From: Azolla caroliniana
Lineage: Eukaryota; Polypodiophyta
Assembly: GCA_043228905.1 (NCBI GenBank)
Contig: JBHGNT010000012.1
Location: forward strand, 14,632,001 to 14,696,000
Length of the DNA: 64,000 bases
Direction: 5' to 3'
Of the stretch, positions 31,276-39,920 are shown piece by piece. A program made the translations under genes and the position numbers. Positions within the stretch are counted from its first letter, which is position 1. Each line of letters opens with the position of its first letter. Under the pieces are notes generated by a model. That model was given only the letters and a program-made list of their open reading frames with translations, did no database searches and was not told the DNA's origin.

Positions 31276-31374
31276 AGAAGCCCTGATACCCCACACAGGA
31301 AGAAAACTCTCGGAGCAAAACAAGTACGAATCGGCCCGGATGGGGCATCTACGTACACGGCCGTAACCGGAGGA

Positions 31375-34300
31375 ATGAAGAAACAATACCGACAAGTGGA
31401 GGATAAGTTACGGTCGGTATCAATAATAAAAGAAGACGAAGAAATCGTGGGAGTGATCGAGGAAGTGTTCTATGGGAATACACTAGAACGGCTTGAAGAG
31501 CTTGCGGAAGATAAAAGCCAAGGGAACCGGGTAGTCCCGGTGGAATCGGTCGAGATGTACGAGATCGTTGCGAAAATGGGGCCGGATGCGCTCCGCAAAG
31601 AAGAAGCAATGGTAAGTACGAAATACAAGACCGTGGAGAAGAAGGTAAAACCGGCCGCGGGACCACTACCCGCCGATAGCGAACAAAAGAAGAAAGAAGT
31701 CTCGGGAGATCCGACACTTCGGAAGTCCGTGGATATCGGACATGTCTTCACAGATGAGACCCGGAAGAAACTTCGGATCGGTGGAGGTGGGTTCCTCTTA
31801 CAAGAAGAAGAAAAACGGTTTCGAGAGATGTTGGAGCAACATGGCAAAGCATTCGCGTTCACATCGAGGGAGATCGGATGCATTGATCCAAAGATAGTGG
31901 AGCCGATGGTGATTTTCACGATTGATCATGTACCGTGGAACCTGAAGCCGATTCCGGTGCCACGGGCGCATATTCCGAAAGTCATCGACTTGCTCAAGGA
32001 GAAGGTGGCGATGGGGATTCTAGAGCCATCAAGTGCTCCGTACGCAAATCGATGGTTTACGGTTCCGAAGAAGAATGGGTCACTCCGATTCATCCAAGAC
32101 TTGCAACCGGTGAACAAGGTCACGATCCGGAACTCGGGAGTCGGTCCGATAGTGGACGAATTCGCGGAAGCTTTTGCCGGACGTGCGATATACTCCATCG
32201 GGGACCTATACTCTGGGTATGACCAATTCCAACTAGCCGTGGAGAGCCGAGACATCACTACCATGCGGACACCGATAGGACTAGTTCGAATGTGCACACT
32301 ACCACAAGGAGCGACAAACTCGGTTGCACATATGATGAACGCGATGAACAAGGTGCTTCGAGATTGCATCCCGGAGATAACGATGCCGTTTCTAGATGAC
32401 ATTCCGATGAAAGGATGCGCGGTGGAAGAAAAAGATGAGACTATGGATGATCGGGGATGCCGAAAGTTTGTGGTCGACCATATTCATGATTGCGAGAAAG
32501 TGTTGCGAAAGCTAGAAGATGTGCACCTAACACTTTCCGGGGAGAAATCGGCATTCGGGCAAGAAGAAATATTGGTGGTCGGACATCTATGTGGACCCTA
32601 CGGCCGAAGACCGTCACCAACAAAGATCGATGCGATTCAAGCTATGAAGGAAGTATGTGAGTCAACATCGGAAGTCCGAAGGTTTCTGGGTGCGTGTGCA
32701 TTCTATCACATATGGATTCCGCACTATGCACATATAGCGGACCCGCTCTATCACTTGTTGCGGAAAGGTAAGAAATTCGAGTGGAAACCGGAACACACTA
32801 AAGCCATGAGGAAGCTCAAGAAGACACTATGGAGGGCGGAATCACTTAAGAAGCCAAGCTACGAGCGGCCAATCATAGTAACGGTTGATACAAGTCCAAC
32901 CGGTATCGGGTGGGTCATCAATCAAGCCGACTCGGATGGTTCGCGGTATCCGATCCGATTTGGAGCAAAGGTCCTCAACGAAAGGCAACGCGGATATGCA
33001 CAAGTCAAAAGAGAATTGTGGGGAGTCGTGTCGGCGATAAAATCGGATCGGGATTATTTGATCGGAGCTGAAGTGGTGATCGAGACGGATTGTCTTCCGA
33101 TACTCGGGATGATGCGGTGTTCTACGATACCGGATGTGGCTATGCTAAGGTGGATTGCATATGTCAAGTCACTCAATCCGGAGGTTCGACACATCTCGGG
33201 GAAGGACAACGCGGTAGCGGACATGTTATCGAGGGCGCGGTTTGAAGACGACATAACCGAATCAGATAATGAAGAAGTTTCCGAAGACTACTTCACGTCA
33301 GAACACATATGCCGAGTGAACGTGATCCGAGAATTCCGGGAAGAAGAATACGAGGGGGAAACCTTGATGATCGGGAAGATGCTACAAGAGGTCGAGGATT
33401 CAACCAATGATAAAGAAAGGAGAGCCGAGATCCGAAGGAAGAAGAGGCAAGTCCAAAAGTTCTTCTTGGAAAACGGTTTAATATGGAGGACGCCGAAAAG
33501 ACCGGATGGGATACCACTTCGAGTAGTCGGGATGAAAGAACAACGAAACCGGATAATGTCTGAGTTCCACGAATCCGATTGGGCTGGACATCGAGGAACA
33601 TGGGCAACTTTTGTGAAAATCAAGCAAAGATATTGGTGGAAGAACATGTATAAAGATGTCGCGGAGTTCACAGAAAGCTGCGAGAAATGTCAAGTCTACT
33701 CCGGGGTCCGACACCGAGATGAGCTGCATCCGACATTCTCACCGACAATCAACTTCAAGTGGATGGTCGACATTGTAGCTATGCCGACCGGGATTGGACA
33801 AAAGAAATACTTGGTGTTAGCTCGAGAAGATCTCACAAACCAAGTTGAAGGTCGAGCGCTTCGGAGGAAAACGTGTGCCGCGGTGTGCCAATTTCTTTTG
33901 GAAGAAGTGTTTTGTAGGTACGGCTGCGTAGGACAAGTGATTGCAGACCGGGGAGAACTCGACTCGGACAAAGCTAGGGGATTCTTCGCCAAACATGGAG
34001 TTCGGTTAACGTTGACAACGGCCTACAATCCGGAGGCCAACGGGAAGATCGAACGAGGACATAGTCCGATTGTGAAAGCACTTGCGAAGGCATGCGACGG
34101 AAGGGTGAAGGATTGGCCACAAATGCTTCCGTATGCACTATGGGCGGATCGGACGACGCATAGCTCCGTGACCGGTTACATGCCGGCAGAACTCATGACC
34201 GGACAAGCACCGGTAATGCCAACGGAAACCGCAATCGCGACATGGACAATACTACCGTGGAAGGAAGAGATGAGCCGGGAAGAACTACTAGCGGTCCGGA

Positions 34301-34842
34301 TACGACAACTGGAGGGAAGACCGAAAGATGTAGCGGAAGCGTCACGCCGACAACAAGAAGCACGGTTCCGGAACAAAAGCCGGTTCGACACAAAGCACCG
34401 ACTACGACCGAGGAGGATTGAAGAAGGAGATTGCGTGATCGTCTATGATAGTAGCTTGGACCATCAACATACAACGATGCGGAAATTCGCGAAAAGGTGG
34501 TTCGGGCCGTACGAGGTTCGGAAGGTCTTCGACAACGGGACGTACCGACTGTCCGAGTTGGATGGAACAATACTACGAGTGCCTATAGCCGGGAAGCGGG
34601 TGAAGATTTTCAAGAAGCGGACCGACGACAAACCTTATGTGATCCAAGTCGAGGCCGACAACGAGGAGCAATCGGACGAAGACCACAATGATGCGGGAAG
34701 CGAAGAAAGTGGATTACAACTCATAGTCGACATAAGGGGAGAATCGGAGGAAGCTTCGGATGAAGACGGATACGAAGAATCAAGAACTTCGGCACATACC
34801 GGAGGATGTGCGGGTTTGGAGGGGGCGAGTGTCGTAGTGTAG
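31375..34842 (+). CDS. A ORF2: Pol (RT, RNase H, integrase), 1155 residues from first ATG
   Basis: Uninterrupted. It is open in the same frame back to 31117, so it is probably made by -1 frameshifting from ORF1 rather than from ATG 31375. The RT lies at about residues 190-365 with active site PFLDDIPMKG (Asp 341-342); FLDD replaces the YxDD usual in plant gypsy. RNase H starts at VTVDTSPTGIGWV (Asp 505). The integrase zinc finger is H732, H739, C769, C772, and the core D799, D858, E893 has the canonical 34-residue gap before Glu. The C-terminus has WFGPYEVRKVF and IAGKRVKIFKK, then an acidic tail; no chromodomain. The stop codon lies 11-13 nt inside the 3' LTR, and the polypurine tract is part of the coding sequence. 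Confidence 0.96.
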   Translation: MKKQYRQVEDKLRSVSIIKEDEEIVGVIEEVFYGNTLERLEELAEDKSQGNRVVPVESVEMYEIVAKMGPDALRKEEAMVSTKYKTVEKKVKPAAGPLPADSEQKKKEVSGDPTLRKSVDIGHVFTDETRKKLRIGGGGFLLQEEEKRFREMLEQHGKAFAFTSREIGCIDPKIVEPMVIFTIDHVPWNLKPIPVPRAHIPKVIDLLKEKVAMGILEPSSAPYANRWFTVPKKNGSLRFIQDLQPVNKVTIRNSGVGPIVDEFAEAFAGRAIYSIGDLYSGYDQFQLAVESRDITTMRTPIGLVRMCTLPQGATNSVAHMMNAMNKVLRDCIPEITMPFLDDIPMKGCAVEEKDETMDDRGCRKFVVDHIHDCEKVLRKLEDVHLTLSGEKSAFGQEEILVVGHLCGPYGRRPSPTKIDAIQAMKEVCESTSEVRRFLGACAFYHIWIPHYAHIADPLYHLLRKGKKFEWKPEHTKAMRKLKKTLWRAESLKKPSYERPIIVTVDTSPTGIGWVINQADSDGSRYPIRFGAKVLNERQRGYAQVKRELWGVVSAIKSDRDYLIGAEVVIETDCLPILGMMRCSTIPDVAMLRWIAYVKSLNPEVRHISGKDNAVADMLSRARFEDDITESDNEEVSEDYFTSEHICRVNVIREFREEEYEGETLMIGKMLQEVEDSTNDKERRAEIRRKKRQVQKFFLENGLIWRTPKRPDGIPLRVVGMKEQRNRIMSEFHESDWAGHRGTWATFVKIKQRYWWKNMYKDVAEFTESCEKCQVYSGVRHRDELHPTFSPTINFKWMVDIVAMPTGIGQKKYLVLAREDLTNQVEGRALRRKTCAAVCQFLLEEVFCRYGCVGQVIADRGELDSDKARGFFAKHGVRLTLTTAYNPEANGKIERGHSPIVKALAKACDGRVKDWPQMLPYALWADRTTHSSVTGYMPAELMTGQAPVMPTETAIATWTILPWKEEMSREELLAVRIRQLEGRPKDVAEASRRQQEARFRNKSRFDTKHRLRPRRIEEGDCVIVYDSSLDHQHTTMRKFAKRWFGPYEVRKVFDNGTYRLSELDGTILRVPIAGKRVKIFKKRTDDKPYVIQVEADNEEQSDEDHNDAGSEESGLQLIVDIRGESEEASDEDGYEESRTSAHTGGCAGLEGASVVV
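34811..34829 (+). promoter_or_regulatory. A polypurine tract
   Basis: GGTTTGGAGGGGGCGAG-type purine-rich stretch directly before the 3' LTR, inside the ORF2 coding sequence. Confidence 0.6.
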
Positions 34843-35632
34843 GTTGCACACTATGTGGAAATTATATTTTTGTCCCTCCGGATAGAGAATGGAGTGCTCG
34901 GTGAGAACCGGAAGAAAACGGCATACCGGCAAGGAGGAAAAACGGCATACCGGCAAGGAAGAAAACGGCATACCGGCAAGGAGGAAAAACGGCATAGAGA
35001 CATAAATGTAAAAAAAGGAAATACTCACTACTGCGCAGGGCGTGATTCGAACTCTACACCTCCACGTTGACAAACCCCAACCTTACCATTACATTAAATT
35101 ATCTTAAGTGTTTTAAATATAGATTTAATATGTATAAGACCTTTATTTATGCATACCTTTATTAAAAGGTAAATCGTGTATTTTTTTAATATATGAAAAA
35201 GACGAGACACTAAAAATAACTCATGCACATCTAGCGTGCATGAGCCCTATACTTAGGAAATAAAAAAGCATCACATGCACATTTAGTGGACATGAACACT
35301 TTTTGTAAAAATAAAAAAGCATGAAGCCATGCTTAGCTCTTCCTTCCTTATATAAGGAGGAGAGAAATATGTAAAGGGTTGTTGATTATTTGGATTAAGA
35401 ATTAATGAATACAAAGATTATTCGTGGGATTCACGATTTATACATCTACTTCTCTCTTAACACCTTAAGTACCAATTAATATAGTGTACTCGTGTGATTC
35501 ACGAGTTTCTTATCCTTCTCTTTGCTATTTACTCATAATTAATCTCTATCTCACGAACTTCTTTCTCCTAGTCCAAGACCTCTGTGGTTCCCACCCGACT
35601 CACGCAACGATCCGGAGCCGAAAGGCACGACA
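34830..35632 (+). repeat. A 3' LTR
   Basis: 803 bp. It differs from the 5' LTR by two fewer minisatellite units and only a couple of single-base changes (for example A/G near 34872), indicating a recent insertion. Confidence 0.97.
35033..35100 (-). other. tRNA-like module in A 3' LTR
   Basis: Same module as at 28585-28652, with the boxes at 35096 and 35054 on the minus strand. Confidence 0.6.
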
Positions 35633-35636
35633 ACGC

Positions 35637-36475
35637 GTTGAATATGCTCTACAAATTCGGGATGGCAAACTGTAAGTCCATCTCGACCCCTCTGGATAGG
35701 AACGTGAAGCTTCACCCAGATTCGGGAAAAGCGTGTGACCCGACATGGTTCCGATAGATTGTCGGAAGCCTCATCTATTTGACGGTTACTCGGCCGGATC
35801 TTAGCTACCCGGTCGACTTAATCAGTCAATTTATGTCGCAGCCTATGGCCAAACACTTTCAATGTACGCAAAGGATATTGCGATATGTAAGTGGCACAAA
35901 AGATATGGCGTTGCTATATCGAGCAGGCGTAGCCGAACAGTTAGTTGTCTACACGGATGCCAATTGGGCCGGAAATGCTCACGATCATAGATCCACATCC
36001 GGATACGCATTCTTCTCTAGGAAGTGTGGCAATCATGTGGAGAAGTAAGAAGCAGCTGACAGTAGCATTGTCGAGCACGGAGGCCGAGTATCGAGGGACG
36101 ACTATCGCTACGTGCGAAGTCATTTGGATGAAAGGACTATTACGAGATCTACATGTAGAGGTGTCCGATCCGACGATGATCTGCTGTGACAACCTCAATA
36201 GCATCCAATTAGCGAAAAACCCCATATTCCATGCCCAAACCAAGCACATTGAGGTGCATTACCATTTTGTCTACGAGCGGGTCCTTTTCAGTGAAGTCGA
36301 ACTAGCGTATGTTCCGACGGGTCGGCAGATTGCCGACATCTTCACCAAGCCTCTTGGTCTCAACAAGTTGCGACATTTGTTGGGTGAGTTGGGGTTGCGT
36401 CATCTCGACACACCGAACTTGAGGGGGAGACAAGAACAAGAAAGTGAAAGGAGCGGAGGTGATCATTGCGGCTGA
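35637..36475 (+). pseudogene. F1 reverse transcriptase end and RNase H
   Basis: Continues from LNMLYKFGMANC (35637) through STPLDRN, GSLIYLTVTRPDLSYPV, YTDANWAGNAHDHRST, ALSSTEAEYRG, CDNLNSIQLAKNPIFHAQTK and ADIFTKPLGLNKLRHL. This is the normal copia C-terminus, with a stop near 35757 and a frameshift near 36040. Confidence 0.9.
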
Positions 36476-36936
36476 AGTGACTGTGATGCGGAGTCGGATG
36501 AAGAATTCGATCTCGGGCCGATTGAAGAAGCCAAAGAAAGAAGCCGAAGAAAGAATCGAAGGAAATAGTCGAAGACAACCAAATTAGGGGGAGATAAGGC
36601 CAAGACAAAGACGTGGTCAGAAGTTGTCAAAGGCCTAAAGATAGGAGACGAATTGGAGACAACCAATTCTGATGTGAGCGGAATTGAATCGGAATGTTTG
36701 ATTCGGATACGCCGAATCAACTGAAGGCCATGCGGAGAAAAGGGTTGCGAAGGACATGCTGACACCACGACAGCAAGGGAGCTGGGAAGGGCTGGATAAG
36801 CAGACAAGCTGACCGGAAGGGTCAAAGCGCACGGACTCGAACGGGTCAAGGAGCGCGAGCAAGGCGTGAAGCTAAAAGGAACTAGAACGTAGATTCGGAA
36901 GAGCAGACACAACTGCAAGTTGACCTTGAGGGGGAG
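36476..36936 (+). other. F1 3' untranslated region and polypurine tract
   Basis: Degenerate Lys/Glu-rich coding-like text followed by the polypurine tract TTGAGGGGGAG (36926-36936) directly before the 3' LTR. Confidence 0.8.
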
Positions 36937-37332
36937 TGTTGAGAGACAAGCTCAACATTCGGTGTGTAATCGGGTGTGTAACCCAGTGCGTAAACTGGGT
37001 ACATAAAAACGTGCGCACAATAGGCCATAGCGGTGTGTAAACCGCGAGGTCGTTGGAAAGATATTTCGTGTAGGAATATATTTTGGGAGTTAGTGTAGAG
37101 CTCAGTTATGAGCATTGAAGTACGTGTTAGTACTTTTGTCAGTCTGTATGGACTTGTATAAAAGTGCTCACTGAGCACATTCTATGTACAGACTGAGTAG
37201 TATTTTTTGAATTGAGTTGTGTGTATTGACTCTCTCTGTCTGTCTCTCCCGCGTATTGTGTATCCAAGCTCTCCATTAAACCTGTGTTTTCCTATGTTCT
37301 GCTTTCTGTTACTTCTGCACACTGTTTTTACA
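36937..37332 (+). repeat. F1 3' LTR
   Basis: 396 bp, the same as the 5' LTR with scattered substitutions and a few extra bases (for example near 37237). Divergence is clearly higher than between the two LTRs of element A. Confidence 0.95.
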
Positions 37333-37337
37333 GCTTT

Positions 37338-38127
37338 CGAGTGCAAAATCAGATGCATCAGCTTCAAGTATAAAACACGTCATTGGATCGACATGCATTA
37401 AAATTGGTGCAAATGTAAACGCTTGATTTAAACCCTCAAATGCAGAGTTCGCATCTATACCCCATACAAATGGTTGATTCTTGTGTGTTAGTTGAGTGAG
37501 GGGCAATAAAATCTTTGAATAATCTTTGATGAACATTGTACATCTCGCACAAACTGTGGTGTTTGCCAATCCAAAATTGTTTGAAGCTTTGATGGATCCA
37601 TAGAGATGCCATTTGAAGAGACTATGTACCCCAAAAATTCCACTTGACAGTGGTCGAAACTACACTTCTCCAATTTTTCATAGAGACCATACTCTCGTAA
37701 CTGTTGCAAAACTTGGCGAACATGTATCTCATGCTCCTCTTGCGTTTTTTAGTAGATCCAGATATCATCCAGGTAAACTATGATGAAGATATCGAGGAAG
37801 TCTTGAAAAATGTTATTCGCCATATGTTGGGAAACTGTTGGTGCATTCGTGAGACCAAATGGCATCACTGTATACTCAAAATGACCATAGTGAGTGCGGA
37901 ATGCGGTCTTCCATTCATCCCCAGGACGGATTCGAACAAGGTTGTAGGCACCTCGAAGATCTAACTTCGTGAAATACTTTGCTCCACTGAGGCGTTCTAG
38001 AAGGCTTGAGATCAATGGTAGAGCATATCGGTTTCTAATAGTCACTTTATTCAAGCCCCGATAATCCACAACCATACGATGCATACCATCTTTCTTCTTA
38101 ATGAAAAAGATGGGTGCACTAGCACCG
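37338..38127 (-). pseudogene. Element D reverse transcriptase, right of F1
   Basis: The minus strand reads [51 protein letters not shown] and the active site VYLDDIWIY, then after frameshifts LEKCSFDHCQVEFLGYIVS and LPLTQLTHKNQPFVW. This is a chromovirus-type RT. It joins the RNase H half at 17708 once F1 and one copy of GCTTT are removed. The N-terminal third is missing; the text begins at APIFF, where element E's LTR abuts (38127/38128). Confidence 0.85.
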
Positions 38128-38347
38128 ATTTGGTTTGAAATAATGCCTTGTGCCTCCTTTTATAGTGTTCTTAGGAGTACTCCTGAAGTTTCTAGAATGT
38201 TCCAAAGAACTCTAGAATATACATCAATTTCCTATAATAAAACTTAAATGAAAATAATATCTTTCGTATTACAATACATAGTCTAATGGTAAGAGCTCGA
38301 CCCATGTAACATAAGGTCATGGGTGCGAGTCTTGCCATATCATGACA
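38128..38347 (-). repeat. E 3' LTR, truncated
   Basis: Minus-strand TGTCATGATATGGCAAG start. Same family as the LTR of element I (43109-43548), about half of which is present. TATA-like TATAAAAGG on the minus strand near 38157-38165. The tail 38348-38411 holds the last codons of E (PDKPG, then KGG) and a polypurine tract AAAGGAGGGATAG. Confidence 0.85.
38276..38338 (+). other. tRNA-like module in E LTR
   Basis: A-box TAGTCTAATGG (38279-38289) and B-box-like GGGTGCGAGTCTT (38321-38333), 43 nt apart; its 3' end points at the LTR terminus. Antisense to E. Confidence 0.65.
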
Positions 38348-38411
38348 CTATCCCTCCTTTAAAACGACGAGTGTCACGAGTCGTTTTGGATTGAGGACCC
38401 GGTTTGTCTGG

Positions 38412-38860
38412 TGTTACCGACTAGGAACACGGTCTACGGTCAGTCCTTCGACCAAGACCTCCAAGTGACTGTGTGACAATGAATGGTAGCGTCTGTGCGT
38501 AATACTTAGGGGGATATTCCTCGTAACCTAGCAGCGTGTAAGGGAGACGGCTACAACCGAGGTCCTTTGACAGTGGGTTAGCACACACACCGTTACTTAC
38601 TCCTACGCCCTCAAGTATTACAGACACACAGTAGATTAGCCGTAGCTACACACAGATATCAGAGAAGATAGAACTCTATTACGATACGCCTCTTACATTC
38701 AAAATTACACGTTACCTCTATCAGAGGTTTTTTTCCCTTTATATACGCAGGGTCTTTTAGCCATTCACGCTTCCCGTGTAAACCGTTACATGCGTTACAA
38801 AATTATTCTATTCCATATTACTACGCTCTTGACCGTTGGTTACTATTCTGGCGGACAACA
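38412..38860 (-). repeat. H 3' LTR
   Basis: 449 bp, TGTTACC to ACAACA, with minus-strand TATA (GTATATAAAGG) near 38735-38745. Confidence 0.92.
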
Positions 38861-39142
38861 CCTGGCATGTCTGTGGGATAGTGCCATGGCACGTCGGACG
38901 CATCCCTTTAATCTTCCTCCAAAATGGCCCTAATGTTTGGTTCTGCTATTGTGTCCACGTCCGAGGACGGCAGAGGGCCCATAGGCGCGTCGTTGTGTGG
39001 TTCCCCTGCCTGGTTTGGAGAGCTTCTCCTAGTTTCGTGGTCGTCTTGTGTGGGTGGGCCGGGTTTTGTGGGCTCTTCTTGGGCGAGGGGGTTTAGGTTT
39101 AACTGTCCGCGGGCTTGCGGTAGGTCGCGGTTTTGGTTCATC
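38861..39142 (-). pseudogene. H 3' proline-rich coding tail
   Basis: Minus-strand frame 39141-38908, Pro/Gln/Asp-rich (NPLAQEEPTKPGPPTQDD). It may be the C-terminus of the coiled-coil protein cut off by J, but the join cannot be reconstructed because of the 44200 deletion. Confidence 0.4.
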
Positions 39143-39910
39143 TGTTACTGACAGGAACTGGTCGTTCCTTATGCGCAACGCTCGGCCACAACCGAGCTTA
39201 GAATGATACACAGAAAACGGGAAATAGAACACGACACAAAGAAGAAGGAAATACACAGGATGTTTACGTGGAAAACCCAAAGAGGGAAAAACCACGGCAG
39301 CCCACAGGCTACAAACTATCACTATGTTGGAATGTACAAAATAGTGAGTTCACGGAGGCAACGACCTCGTGCTCACGATCTTCGCCACAGGCGGCAGTTA
39401 CAATAGAGGCAGCGACCTCTTTCTCTCTCTCTCTCTATACAACGTTACGTACTCTCTCTTCTTCTTGCACCAACAAGAAAATGACAACAACACCTAAAAG
39501 TTTGCCCTAAGTCATATTTATACTAATATGACTTTTTGGCTATTTACAAATATAGCCTCGATGGGCTCTCAGAAACATATTTACGAATATGTCTCTTCCT
39601 CCGGTTCTCACCGGGTCTGCGTCATCCGGCTCTCCGTAGCCGGGTGCTCCTCATCCGGTTCTCACCGGGCCTGCACCATCCGGCTCTCTGTAGCCGGGTA
39701 CTCCTCATCCGGTTCTCACTGGGTCTGCACCATCCGGCTCTCCGTAGCGGGGTACTCCTGATCCGGTTCTCATCGGGTCTGCACCATCCGGCTCTCCGTA
39801 GCCGGGTACTCCTCATCCGGTTCATACCGGGCCTGCACCATCCGGCTCTCCGTAGCCAGGTACTCCTCTTCCGGTTTCGCTTCCCATCCGGAGGGACCTG
39901 TCTCCCAACA
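39143..39910 (-). repeat. J 3' LTR
   Basis: 768 bp with TGTTACTG and CCCAACA ends, preceded on the minus strand by GAAGGGGGAATT (polypurine tract). Contains a CT run (about 39419-39436), a minus-strand TATA (TATAAATATG near 39511-39521) and a 54-bp minisatellite. Confidence 0.9.
39601..39870. repeat. 54-bp GC-rich minisatellite in J LTR (five units)
   Basis: Five complete 54-bp units, each with CCGGTTCTCA, CATCCGGCTCTC and GTAGCCGGGT. Many short CCGG palindromes. It lies in the upstream (U3) half of the LTR. Confidence 0.95.
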
Positions 39911-39920
39911 AATTCCCCCT

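Larger units (their letters stand above)
28335..35632 (+). mobile_element. Element A: intact, young Ty3/gypsy retrotransposon inserted in F1
   Basis: 7298 bp with nearly identical LTRs (28335-29184 and 34830-35632), ends TGTCGT and ACGACA, and 4-bp target duplication ACGC (28331-28334 and 35633-35636). It has a primer-site candidate and two uninterrupted open frames covering Gag, protease, RT, RNase H and integrase. It inserted into the F1 RT gene between the codons for SQRHYA and LNMLYKF. It is the only element in the window that could still be autonomous. Confidence 0.97.
17709..37332 (+). mobile_element. Element F1: Ty1/copia retrotransposon, host of gypsy B and A
   Basis: LTRs 17709-18092 and 36937-37332, initiator-Met PBS, copia domain order (Gag, protease, integrase, RT, RNase H), and a perfect 5-bp target duplication GCTTT (17704-17708 and 37333-37337). 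The span is 19.6 kb because two gypsy elements sit inside it: B between integrase and RT, A inside RT. Without them it is about 5.4 kb, normal for copia. It carries many stops and frameshifts. Confidence 0.95.
15254..38127 (-). mobile_element. Element D: Ty3/gypsy chromovirus, split by copia F1 and 5'-truncated
   Basis: The minus-strand order is RT (38127-37338), insertion F1 (37332-17709), RNase H (17708-16954), integrase and chromodomain (16953-15741), and 3' LTR (15740-15254). Gag, protease, the RT N-terminus and the 5' LTR are missing because the right end is cut at 38127, where the LTR of element E begins. The flank left of the 3' LTR is the copia scrap at 15207-15253, so D may have inserted into a copia copy. 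Confidence 0.85.

Noticed and set aside
28335-35632. Fungal contamination as the source of element A
   Set aside because: It is inserted with a target duplication inside a plant-type copia element, so it belongs to this genome whatever its ultimate origin.
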